Source of the DNA: ATZT02 sp046046315
GTDB lineage: Bacteria > Actinomycetota > Actinomycetes > S36-B12 > UBA5976
Assembly (NCBI GenBank): GCA_046046315.1
Contig: JBJOKB010000019.1
Span: 1-8,554, forward strand
Length of the DNA: 8,554 bases
Direction of reading: 5' to 3'
Shown: positions 1-6,381 of the stretch, in pieces
How the letters are laid out: each line of letters opens with the position of its first letter
Numbering within the stretch: position 1 is the stretch's first letter
Position numbers and translations under genes: made by a program
The notes under the pieces: generated by a model
Databases searched by the model: none
What the model saw: only the letters and a program-made list of their open reading frames with translations
What the model was told of the DNA's origin: nothing

Positions 1-505
1 TAATTAAATCCTGTTTCACACTTTTTAAATCTAACTCTTTTTGACCACAAAATACAAATTCTGCTAACCCTACAAAAGGTCTGATGTTTGCTTCATTAAT
101 TTGGGAGGTGTAAATCAAAGGCTGTTCATCATCGGTTCTAGATTTAAACCAATCTTTTGAGAAATTTAAATTATTTGAAACAACAGCCAGTCTGGGCTTT
201 TTTGTCATTCTTAATTTTTTTCTTAATTCTTGATTTTGCTCACTAATTTTAATATTTAAATACGGAGCAGATTGCGCAGTCTTTGAACCAACTAAAATAA
301 CTTCACTTAATTGTCGAAGAAATCTAAATATTTGTTTATCAGATTCAGTTGTTAACGATAAGGTTTTCTGATTTTTGTCAGTAACTCCACCATCAAGAGT
401 TTGAACCATGTTGGCTCGAATCCAAGGTTTATTTGGCCAAGGATAAAGGTCTTTTAATTCTGTGTCCGAAATTACTTTTTCAGGAGCAGGGGAGACTTGT
501 AACAT
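1..505 (-). CDS. RibD C-terminal-type pyrimidine/dihydrofolate reductase family protein (partial, 3' end beyond the window)
   Basis: The frame is open from an ATG at 505 down to the left window edge, giving the first 168 residues; the C-terminus is missing. The diagnostic piece is a W-I-R-A-N-M-V-x-T-L-D-G-G stretch at residues 28-40, followed by V-I-L-V-G-S-K-T at 69-76. These match the first strand and the NADPH-binding loop of the RibD_C / DHFR-like fold. Relatives reduce a ribosylamino-pyrimidine in riboflavin synthesis, but many free-standing actinobacterial copies have no proven substrate. There is no deaminase domain before the reductase domain, so this is not a full bifunctional RibD. 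A GGGAG Shine-Dalgarno (complement of 517-521) lies 11 bases before the start, which supports it. The gene is divergent from the secreted protein at 578. I am sure of the fold and unsure of the substrate. Confidence 0.85.
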   Translation of the reverse strand, partial: MLQVSPAPEKVISDTELKDLYPWPNKPWIRANMVQTLDGGVTDKNQKTLSLTTESDKQIFRFLRQLSEVILVGSKTAQSAPYLNIKISEQNQELRKKLRMTKKPRLAVVSNNLNFSKDWFKSRTDDEQPLIYTSQINEANIRPFVGLAEFVFCGQKELDLKSVKQDLI

Positions 506-577
506 TGCTTAGATTTCTCCCGTTCAGGCAGTGTTGCTTCTTGTTAAATCCTAAACCACCGGAGTAACATCTGAAAC
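506..577. promoter_or_regulatory. Divergent intergenic region between the reductase and the secreted protein
   Basis: This 72-base gap must hold the starts of both divergent genes. On the minus strand the best -10 candidate is TAGGAT (complement of 548-553), with only a poor -35 about 17 bases further upstream. On the plus strand TTAAAT (544-549) is a possible -10 for the gene at 578, whose weak ribosome site GGAG (561-564) lies 13 bases from the ATG. The two candidate -10 elements overlap, so the promoters could compete. Both calls are weak. Confidence 0.3.
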
Positions 578-1429
578 ATGAATAAACACTTAAAAAAGAT
601 TTCATTGGTATTAACCGCATTTCTCTTACTTGCTGGATTTTCAGCTCCTGCCCAAGCTGCTACAAAATTAACCCAGCCTCAACAAGCAAAAGTTTCTGCT
701 GTTTTTAAAGCAATTGCATCAAGTAATCCAGATTCAATGAGTTTGGTCGGAAAGAATCTATCTGGATCAGCAAAGCTTGCTGTCGCGATGATTCAAAATT
801 ATTACTCAACCGAAAAGTACATGCGTTCAGTTTCTTCTGTAGGTAGACCTCTGGGAGTCACTCCGGCAAATGCCGCTGCGGGTACAGCCAAAATCACTAA
901 TGGCAAAGTAGTGCTAACCACTGCAGCGCCAGGATTTAGCGGTACATATTCTGATTTTAAATTTGATAAATCTGGAAAGATTTCTTCTTGGTCAATTTCT
1001 TCTTCAGGTGGTACCAAGGTAAATATTGCCTATCGAGTTAAAGCTTTACCAAAGGTAACTTGGCAGTATGCAAATGACATCAAGGCCATTTATTGGGGCA
1101 AAGGTGTTCAAATGGATTCGGGCACCATTTATCAAGATTCTTTAGGAAGATGGATAATTCAACTTTCTGTTACTAATGTGGCTGGTGGGAATAACACGAA
1201 ATCTTTGATTGCCACAACAGGAAATTATCAATCACCTGACAAAAAATTGTTTGCAACAACTTCAACTCCTGTGGGTTGCTTTGAAACAGGTCAAACTGTC
1301 TATTTCACCTCTGTTGTCCCAGCAGGAGCCGTGATCTTGAGCGGGGTTAAAGGTCTACTCGAGATTCCAATGAGTAATGGCTGCACCCCAGATGACTCAA
1401 ATCGCCTCGAAGTGACCATCCAGCCCTAG
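578..1429 (+). CDS. Secreted protein of unknown function
   Basis: This 283-residue protein has a clear Sec signal peptide: a basic N-terminus (M-N-K-H-L-K-K), a hydrophobic core at about residues 8-22 and an A-Q-A cleavage site after residue 27. The mature part looks bipartite. Residues 30-100 are Ala/Ser-rich and probably helical. Residues 105-283 are rich in Thr, Val, Gly and Ser with alternating hydrophobics, which suggests beta-sandwich domains. Two cysteines (C234 and C269) near the C-terminus could form a disulfide outside the cell. No lipobox, catalytic motif, transmembrane segment or sorting signal is visible. I do not recognise the family. It lies 63 bases upstream of two peptidoglycan hydrolases on the same strand, so a role at the cell envelope is plausible but rests on context alone. 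Confidence 0.85.
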   Translation: MNKHLKKISLVLTAFLLLAGFSAPAQAATKLTQPQQAKVSAVFKAIASSNPDSMSLVGKNLSGSAKLAVAMIQNYYSTEKYMRSVSSVGRPLGVTPANAAAGTAKITNGKVVLTTAAPGFSGTYSDFKFDKSGKISSWSISSSGGTKVNIAYRVKALPKVTWQYANDIKAIYWGKGVQMDSGTIYQDSLGRWIIQLSVTNVAGGNNTKSLIATTGNYQSPDKKLFATTSTPVGCFETGQTVYFTSVVPAGAVILSGVKGLLEIPMSNGCTPDDSNRLEVTIQP

Positions 1430-1475
1430 TTTTTCCACATGGGCGCGCCTTGCCGGCCCCCAATCGCTGGCTAGT
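1430..1475. other. GC-rich intergenic island with two short palindromes
   Basis: The stretch between the secreted protein and the M23 peptidase is markedly richer in G and C than its surroundings. It contains the palindromes GGCGCGCC (1442-1449) and GCCGGC (1452-1457). GGGC (1441-1444) can also pair with a downstream GCCC, but no T-tract follows, so it is not a good intrinsic terminator. It occupies the -35 region and upstream flank of the M23 gene's promoter, where no -35 match is visible. Confidence 0.45.
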
Positions 1476-1492
1476 TGGTATGGTCTTTAGGT
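1476..1492 (+). promoter_or_regulatory. Extended -10 promoter for a probably leaderless M23 peptidase transcript
   Basis: TGG directly precedes TATGGT (1479-1484), which gives a TGn extended -10 element. The ATG at 1493 begins 8 bases after the hexamer, where transcription would be expected to start. There is no Shine-Dalgarno sequence before that ATG and no acceptable -35. A leaderless mRNA is the simplest reading; this is common in Actinobacteria. Confidence 0.55.
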
Positions 1493-2428
1493 ATGCGCCT
1501 GAAACGACGCCTGGTTTCCCTGACGATTTCGGGAATTTTAGCCAGCACTATCTCAATCTCACCTGCTTATGCAGATGGGGTTCCTGACTATCCCGGTTCA
1601 TCAGCACTAAGAACTGGTGTTGAAAACAGTGCTGTTAAAAAAATGCAAGCAGCTTTAATTGAACTTGGTTATGACATCCCGGTTGCAAACGGAAAGTATG
1701 GTCCTGCAACAACCAGAGCTGTTTCAAAGTTTTATGCCGAAAATGGCGATATTGATGATGGAACTTCAGTTGGACCTTTAGGTTGGAATGAAATCTTCAT
1801 CGCACTTGACGAACAAAGAGCGGTTAATAGATCTGAAAAAGAATTCGACGATGCAAGTGCTGAACAAGTGGCAGCACAACTTAATCCTGAACAAGCTGCA
1901 ACCGTAATTCCTGAAGGACAACGCGGCAAGCAACCTGCTCGCGGAACTTCAAGTCGCTCACTTCCATACAAGATGCCAGTAATTGGTGAAATCTCAGCTG
2001 TCTATAACCAAAAGGGAAGACGTTGGGCTGGAAGAAGACACGACGGAATTGATATTCGTGCACCTAGAGGAACTGTTATCAAAGCCGTTGTGGAGGGCAA
2101 AGTTATCTTTGCTGGTTGGAAAAAAGCTTACGGTCGACTAATTATTTTGGAACACAATGACGGTACTACCTCTTGGTATGCCCACATGTCAAAAAGAATT
2201 GCCAAAAAAGGCGATGTATTGCAACCTGGTGACAAAATTGGTTTAGTTGGGGCCTCAGGTCATACCACTGGATCACATCTTCATTTTGAAGTTCATAATT
2301 CAAAAGATGAGAAAATTAATCCTGTTACTTGGTTACAAACTCGTGTATGGAAGGTAGAACCGGCTGCGGAAGCAGCAGATCCTGCCACCCAAGCACAAGT
2401 TGCAGAATCTGCTGCTGTAGAAAAATAA
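1493..2428 (+). CDS. Secreted M23 (LytM-type) peptidoglycan endopeptidase with PG-binding domain
   Basis: This exported zinc metallopeptidase is predicted to cut peptide cross-links of the cell wall. From the ATG at 1493 it has 311 residues. They comprise a signal peptide (R-L-K-R-R then a hydrophobic core, cleavage after A-Y-A at residue 27), a PG_binding_1-like domain (about 34-104), a Gln/Ala-rich linker (about 110-155) and an M23 domain (about 165-282). All metal and catalytic residues are present: H183 and D187 of the HxxxD motif, H231 in Y-A-H-M, and H262/H264 in H-L-H-F-E. It should therefore be active, unlike degenerate LytM regulators such as EnvC. The tail is Ala/Glu-rich. A TTG at 1475 would add six residues, but it lies within the proposed promoter, so I prefer the ATG. 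The gene is convergent with the small basic ORF, only 7 bases away. Confidence 0.93.
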   Translation: MRLKRRLVSLTISGILASTISISPAYADGVPDYPGSSALRTGVENSAVKKMQAALIELGYDIPVANGKYGPATTRAVSKFYAENGDIDDGTSVGPLGWNEIFIALDEQRAVNRSEKEFDDASAEQVAAQLNPEQAATVIPEGQRGKQPARGTSSRSLPYKMPVIGEISAVYNQKGRRWAGRRHDGIDIRAPRGTVIKAVVEGKVIFAGWKKAYGRLIILEHNDGTTSWYAHMSKRIAKKGDVLQPGDKIGLVGASGHTTGSHLHFEVHNSKDEKINPVTWLQTRVWKVEPAAEAADPATQAQVAESAAVEK

Positions 2429-2430
2429 CT

Positions 2431-2455
2431 AAAAATTAGCCTTTATTGGCTTTTG
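2431..2455. terminator. Weak bidirectional hairpin between convergent genes
   Basis: AGCC (2438-2441) pairs with GGCT (2448-2451) around a 6-base AT loop. On the minus strand the hairpin is followed by AATTTTT, and on the plus strand by TTTT. With only four base pairs it is marginal. Its place at the 3' ends of two convergent genes, overlapping the stop of the small gene, is what makes a terminator role plausible. Confidence 0.35.
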
Positions 2456-2549
2456 ATGCTTTCTTTTCTTGTTTAGCTGCTCTTTTTTCTTTCAATGATT
2501 TTGTGGCAGGTTTCTTTTTATTAACCTGGCCTTTGGATTTTTCACCCAT
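2436..2549 (-). CDS. Small Lys-rich basic protein (37 residues), hypothetical
   Basis: This is a short gene with strong start signals. A full TAAGGAG ribosome site (complement of 2556-2562) stands 6 bases before the ATG at 2549, and the frame ends with TAA at 2436. The product begins M-G-E-K-S-K-G-Q-V-N-K-K-K and contains S-L-K-E-K-R-A-A-K-Q-E-K-K. About a third of its residues are Lys, and it has no aromatic residue and no Cys. It resembles the tiny Lys/Ala-rich 'LKEKRAAK' proteins that I recall as widespread and unnamed in Actinobacteria. Such a composition suggests nucleic-acid or ribosome binding, but the sequence does not show this. The gene fits almost exactly between two plus-strand genes, convergent with the M23 gene and divergent from the GH25 gene. 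Confidence 0.75.
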   Translation of the reverse strand: MGEKSKGQVNKKKPATKSLKEKRAAKQEKKASKANKG

Positions 2550-2596
2550 TTGTTGCTCCTTAAATAGAGTTTCTTGCTTGATTCATATCTTGGCAC

Positions 2597-2625
2597 GAAT
2601 TATGAAATATTTGCCACAATTTCAA
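2597..2625 (-). promoter_or_regulatory. Candidate promoter for the small basic protein
   Basis: On the minus strand TTGAAA (complement of 2620-2625) is followed after 15 bases by CATAAT (complement of 2599-2604), or after 17 bases by TAATTC. This gives an untranslated leader of roughly 40 bases that includes the TAAGGAG site. The spacing is not ideal. Confidence 0.3.
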
Positions 2626-2649
2626 GTCCGTTTTAAGGCAAGTCCGATA

Positions 2650-2665
2650 TGGCATAGTGTTAAGG
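2650..2665 (+). promoter_or_regulatory. Extended -10 promoter for a probably leaderless GH25 transcript
   Basis: TGG precedes CATAGT (2653-2658), and the GTG start at 2666 follows 7 bases later. No Shine-Dalgarno sequence is present. The layout closely mirrors that upstream of the M23 gene: TGG, hexamer ending in T, a 7-8 base discriminator containing TTWAGG, then the start codon. The GTG at 2657 would overlap the hexamer, so 2666 is the preferred start. Confidence 0.5.
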
Positions 2666-4117
2666 GTGGGACTAAAAACAAAAGTTATTAAGCAATTCTT
2701 CATCATTTTCTTTGTGGTCCTTTTTACCCATACGACAACTGCTTCAGCTTTGACTTTCCCACGTGATGCAGAAATTGATAATGCTCGAGCTGAGATTGCC
2801 CAATCCAAAAAAGAATTAGCCGCCGCCCAAGAAGTGTTAAAGCAAACCACAGAAGAACTCAATAAGGCGATCGCAGAAGACAAAAGAATCAGAGCAGAAC
2901 TTGAAGAAGCCCAAAGGCAAAGAGACCAAATAATTGCAGAAATTAATGCCTTGATTGCCGAGATAAATCGAGTGCAGGCTCAAATTGATGATCTCGTAAG
3001 AGCCACATTTATTGATGGCACCCAACAGGAACTTTATTTAGTTGAAGCAATTTTGTCCTCTGCTGACTCCAACGAGGCGTTGGCAACTTTTGCCTCTTTG
3101 CAATCTTTGTTGGCAAATAGCAGCAAAGTAATCAAAGAGTTAAATGATGACAAAGCAGCTCTTGAGATTAAACAAAAAGAATTAGAAGTAAGGGAAGCAG
3201 AAATATCTGAAAAGAAAGCTAGATCTGCAGAGATCGTCACAGAATTAACTAAGGTGCGTGCCAAAGCTGCTGAAGAGGCAGAAAAAATTAAGAAAATCGT
3301 TGCGGCACAGGAGGCGATACTAAAGAAACTAGTTTTAGCAGGATTAGCACGAAATAGAGGAAATGTCTCCGCCCGAGTAGGTCCAGGAGACCGAATACTT
3401 GGTTCAGATATTTCAAGATGGCAAAACGGTGGAAATGCACCAATAAATTTTGTGAAAATGTATGACGCTGGAGTTCGTTTTATTTTCATTAAGGGAACAG
3501 ATTCTCATCCAGAAGGAGCAGGACCGGCAAAATATTGGTCATCTATAGATTTTCCAGCAGCACGTGAAGCTGGATTGCTGACTGGTATTTATCACGCATC
3601 ATTAATTCCACGAGGAATAAGTGCTGATGCTGCGTTTGGTGCAGGTCAACAACAAGCTGACCTACCAATTGATCATTTAAATTCTTTAGGTGGATTAGTA
3701 CCAGGTGTATTACCAATCGTTTTAGATATTGAATCTTTTTCTAGACCATCTGGAACTAGTGCTGCTGTAGTTACAAATTTTGCTTTAGGTTTCACAGCCA
3801 GAGTTAAAGAAAGAACTGGAAAAACACCAATCATTTATTCGAATTTGAATTTTATTAGAAGTTATTTAGTAAATGGAGCCCTGGCAAATAATTATTTGTG
3901 GGTTGCAAATTATTCACAAACTTCTAATCCTGCCTCGACTCCTTCTGGTGGTTGTTCTAGGACAATTTGGAGTTCTTCACCGTGTGATTTGAATTGGACT
4001 TTCTGGCAATACACAGATCGCGGAAATGGCCAGCAATATGGAATACCTAGAGGAAGTCTTGATTTGAATGTTTTTGCTTTTGGATCAAATGACTTGTTAG
4101 CAATGGCAGGGTATTGA
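2666..4117 (+). CDS. Secreted coiled-coil (PcsB/CwlO-like) plus GH25 lysozyme fusion
   Basis: This protein is predicted to cut the MurNAc-GlcNAc glycan bond outside the membrane. From the GTG at 2666 it has 483 residues. A signal peptide ends at A-S-A (about residue 28). A long charged coiled-coil follows (about 34-225), interrupted by a less charged patch (109-162) resembling the hinge of PcsB/CwlO/RipC-type hydrolases. Then come a short linker and a GH25 domain (about 246-477). GH25 landmarks are G-S-D-I-S-R-W-Q (D248), the catalytic L-D-I-E-S pair (D354, E356), W-V-A-N-Y, F-W-Q-Y and L-D-L-N (D466), so the enzyme looks intact. C430 and C440 may form a disulfide in a local insertion. Coiled-coils of this type usually carry an NlpC/P60 or M23 domain and are driven by FtsEX; here a muramidase takes that place. 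FtsEX control is inference. Adding the upstream GTG (2657) gives 486 residues. Confidence 0.92.
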   Translation: MGLKTKVIKQFFIIFFVVLFTHTTTASALTFPRDAEIDNARAEIAQSKKELAAAQEVLKQTTEELNKAIAEDKRIRAELEEAQRQRDQIIAEINALIAEINRVQAQIDDLVRATFIDGTQQELYLVEAILSSADSNEALATFASLQSLLANSSKVIKELNDDKAALEIKQKELEVREAEISEKKARSAEIVTELTKVRAKAAEEAEKIKKIVAAQEAILKKLVLAGLARNRGNVSARVGPGDRILGSDISRWQNGGNAPINFVKMYDAGVRFIFIKGTDSHPEGAGPAKYWSSIDFPAAREAGLLTGIYHASLIPRGISADAAFGAGQQQADLPIDHLNSLGGLVPGVLPIVLDIESFSRPSGTSAAVVTNFALGFTARVKERTGKTPIIYSNLNFIRSYLVNGALANNYLWVANYSQTSNPASTPSGGCSRTIWSSSPCDLNWTFWQYTDRGNGQQYGIPRGSLDLNVFAFGSNDLLAMAGY

Positions 4118-4159
4118 AAATAAGTAATTTTCATGATGTGAAACTACTTCTTTCACTCG

Positions 4160-4189
4160 TTGTCTGAGTTTGTATCGGGGTGCTACCCT
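4160..4189 (+). promoter_or_regulatory. Promoter for the aminotransferase/dehydrogenase operon
   Basis: A -35-like TTGTCT (4160-4165) is followed after 18 bases by TACCCT (4184-4189), which is preceded by TGC as an extended -10. Transcription would begin near 4196, leaving a leader of about 33 bases that carries the AAAGGA ribosome site (4217-4222). The -10 lies within a small inverted repeat, GGGT-GCT-ACCC (4178-4188). Confidence 0.55.
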
Positions 4190-4228
4190 TAAGGCCACCA
4201 GAACTTAAACAACTCCAAAGGATTAAAG

Positions 4229-5419
4229 ATGCAGTTAGCAACCCGTAGGGCAAATTTAGGAACCGAAACTGCATTTGCGGTATCTCTAGCTGCCGCTGAA
4301 TGGAATGCTAAAGGTAATAAAATTTATCCTTTTCACTTAGGTGATTTAAATCTTCCAACTTCAAAAAATATTGTTGACGCGATGAATAAGGCAATTGCTG
4401 ATGGTAAAACTGGATATTGTCCAGCTGCAGGTATTCCTCAATTAAGAGAAGCCCTAGCAGAAGATGTAAGTGCAAGAAGAAATTTAAAATTTGAACCTGC
4501 CAATGTTGTAGTACAGCCAGGTGGCAAACCTGTAATTACCAAATTTATTCAAACAATTATGAACCCAGGCGATGAAGTTTTATACCCAAATCCTGGATAT
4601 CCAATTTATGAAAGCCAAATTGAATATTTTGGGGGAGTGGCAAAACCTTATAGATATGTTCCCTCAAGTACAGGTTTTAATATCGATCTAGATCAAATTA
4701 AATCTTTGATTACCCCTAAAACCAAAGCAATTGTTTATAACGACTTACAAAATCCAAATGGTGCTGAATCAACTGATGCAGAAAGAGAAGCATTAGCCGA
4801 AATTGCAATCAAAAATAACTTATGGGTACTTTCTGATGAAGCATATTTTGAAATGAGATTTTCTGGAAAATCTAAATCTATTGCCCAAATTCCAGGAATG
4901 TTAGAACGAACTGTGATTCTTTATACGTTCTCCAAAAAGTTTGCCATGACTGGTTGGAGACTTGGAGCTGCTATTGCTCCGCTGGAACTTGCTAACAATA
5001 TTGCCAAATTAAACACAAATGATGAATCTTGCACCACGCACTTTATTCAATACGGTGGAGTTGAAGCAATTAAAGGTGATCAATCAAATGTTCCCGTAAT
5101 GTTAAACACATTAAAGCAACGTCGTGATGTTGCAATTGAATTGCTTAATAAAATGCCAGGAGTAAGTGTGCATACACCTGAAGCTGGTTTTTATCTATTT
5201 CCTGATGTAACAGAAGCAATGGAAAGAAAAGGATTTAGCGAACTAGCTGATTTTGCTCAAGATGCCTTACACAAAACTGGAGTTTCTTTCTGCACCAGAT
5301 TGCATTTTGGTCGTCCACAAAGTGACGAGAAAAGAAAATATATTCGTTTAGCATTCTCGGGAATTAACAAAGATCAAATCGAAGAAGGACTTGGTTTGAT
5401 GGGCAAGTGGATCGCCTAA
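4229..5419 (+). CDS. PLP-dependent class I/II aminotransferase
   Basis: This is a cytoplasmic fold-type I aminotransferase of 396 residues, a normal length for the AspC/AlaA-like family. Visible landmarks are G-Y-C-P-A-A-G (62-68) at the substrate entrance, Q-N-P-N-G (174-178, with N175 binding PLP), D-E-A-Y (203-206), the PLP-binding lysine K236 in S-K-K-F-A-M-T-G-W-R-L-G, and R373 in I-R-L-A-F-S-G for the substrate carboxylate. The active site is complete. The amino donor cannot be read from sequence; aspartate, alanine, serine or another amino acid with glyoxylate or 2-oxoglutarate are all possible. The start is well supported by AAAGGA 6 bases before the ATG. The reductase gene follows after 2 bases, suggesting that the 2-oxo acid made by this enzyme (for example hydroxypyruvate) is reduced by its partner. 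Confidence 0.93.
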   Translation: MQLATRRANLGTETAFAVSLAAAEWNAKGNKIYPFHLGDLNLPTSKNIVDAMNKAIADGKTGYCPAAGIPQLREALAEDVSARRNLKFEPANVVVQPGGKPVITKFIQTIMNPGDEVLYPNPGYPIYESQIEYFGGVAKPYRYVPSSTGFNIDLDQIKSLITPKTKAIVYNDLQNPNGAESTDAEREALAEIAIKNNLWVLSDEAYFEMRFSGKSKSIAQIPGMLERTVILYTFSKKFAMTGWRLGAAIAPLELANNIAKLNTNDESCTTHFIQYGGVEAIKGDQSNVPVMLNTLKQRRDVAIELLNKMPGVSVHTPEAGFYLFPDVTEAMERKGFSELADFAQDALHKTGVSFCTRLHFGRPQSDEKRKYIRLAFSGINKDQIEEGLGLMGKWIA

Positions 5420-5421
5420 AC

Positions 5422-6381
5422 GTGGCAAAAATTGTAGTTACAGGAAAAATCCCTGAAGTTGCTTTAGAGAAATTAAAAAGCTCCCACGATGTTCTTGCCT
5501 GGGAAAATCCAACACCCATTCCTAGAGAAGAATTACTTACTAGAGTAAGTGGTGCGAATGTCATTGTTTCTTTATTAACAGAAAAAATTGACGACGAAGT
5601 TTTAAGTGCAGCTGGAAGTAATTTGCAAGCTGTTTGCAATGTGGCTGTGGGTTATAACAATATTGATGTAGTTGCTTGTAAAAATAAAAATATCTTGGTA
5701 ACAAATACTCCAGGCGTTCTCACTGACGCAACGGCAGATATTGCATTGGGATTAATTTTGATGGTAACCAGAAGACTTGCTGAAGGCGAAAGAGTAATTC
5801 GAAAACAAGAACCTTGGGCTTGGGGTATGTCCTACATGCTTGGTTCAGGTATTCAAAATAGAACATTGGGAATTGTTGGAATGGGTCAAATTGGTATAGC
5901 AACAGCGCTTCGGGCAAAGAGTTTTGGAATGGAAATTATCTACACCAGAAGAAATAGATTAGATGAAAAAACAGAGCAACAACTTTCAGCAAAATATGTA
6001 AGCCTAGATGAATTGCTTCAGCAAAGTGACATCGTTTCACTTCATTGTCCTTATTCAACAGAAACCCATCATTTAATTTCAGAGGCTCAATTGTCTAAAA
6101 TGAAAAAAAGTAGCTACTTGATTAACACCGCTCGAGGTCCAATAGTTGATGAAGAAGCTCTAGCAAATGCTTTGATTAGAAAAACTATTGCAGGAGCAGG
6201 ACTTGATGTTTATGAAAATGAACCTAAAGTTAATGAAAAATTATTAACTCTAGATAACGTGGTGCTACTACCTCATCTAGGTTCAGCCACTGTAGAAACA
6301 AGAACGGCTATGGCAACAACGGCTGCCAATAACGCACTAGAAATTTTAAAAGGCAATAAGCCACTAAATCCTGTTAATTAG
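5422..6381 (+). CDS. D-2-hydroxyacid dehydrogenase, glyoxylate/hydroxypyruvate reductase type
   Basis: The predicted reaction is NAD(P)H-dependent reduction of a 2-oxo acid to the D-2-hydroxy acid, most likely glyoxylate to glycolate or hydroxypyruvate to D-glycerate. From the GTG at 5422 the product has 319 residues and begins with the family-typical A-K-I-V-V-T-G-K-I. A Rossmann G-M-G-Q-I-G lies at 153-158. Catalytic residues are R238 (T-A-R-G-P), E267 (N-E-P) and H285 (L-P-H-L-G-S-A). R176 and R177, just after the second Rossmann strand, replace an acidic residue and point to NADPH, as in GRHPR-type enzymes. An in-frame GTG at 5407 would overlap the aminotransferase by 13 bases; I prefer 5422, two bases past that gene's stop, where translation can be coupled. 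No good ribosome site precedes either start. Confidence 0.9.
   Translation: MAKIVVTGKIPEVALEKLKSSHDVLAWENPTPIPREELLTRVSGANVIVSLLTEKIDDEVLSAAGSNLQAVCNVAVGYNNIDVVACKNKNILVTNTPGVLTDATADIALGLILMVTRRLAEGERVIRKQEPWAWGMSYMLGSGIQNRTLGIVGMGQIGIATALRAKSFGMEIIYTRRNRLDEKTEQQLSAKYVSLDELLQQSDIVSLHCPYSTETHHLISEAQLSKMKKSSYLINTARGPIVDEEALANALIRKTIAGAGLDVYENEPKVNEKLLTLDNVVLLPHLGSATVETRTAMATTAANNALEILKGNKPLNPVN

Noticed and set aside
1431..1439. TTTTCCACA, one base from a DnaA box
   Set aside because: A single imperfect site with no cluster, no AT-rich unwinding element and no dnaA or dnaN nearby is expected by chance.
2446..2691. Plus-strand open frame of 81 codons
   Set aside because: It lies opposite the small basic gene with its strong ribosome site, has an odd Phe/Cys-rich composition and crosses the GH25 promoter.
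3034..3489. Minus-strand open frame of 151 codons opposite the coiled-coil/GH25 gene
   Set aside because: It is a Ser/Ala-rich shadow of the coiled-coil codons, without a ribosome site or recognisable domain.
4132..4150. TTTCA-TGATG-TGAAA hairpin after the GH25 gene as a terminator
   Set aside because: The stem is only five AT-rich pairs and no T-tract follows.
5407..5421. Possible 13-base overlap or frameshift fusion of aminotransferase and dehydrogenase
   Set aside because: The GTG at 5422, just after the aminotransferase stop, gives the family-typical N-terminus; no slippery sequence is seen.
5364..5639. Minus-strand open frame of 91 codons across the aminotransferase/dehydrogenase junction
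   Set aside because: It is antisense to two clear enzyme genes and shows no start signal.
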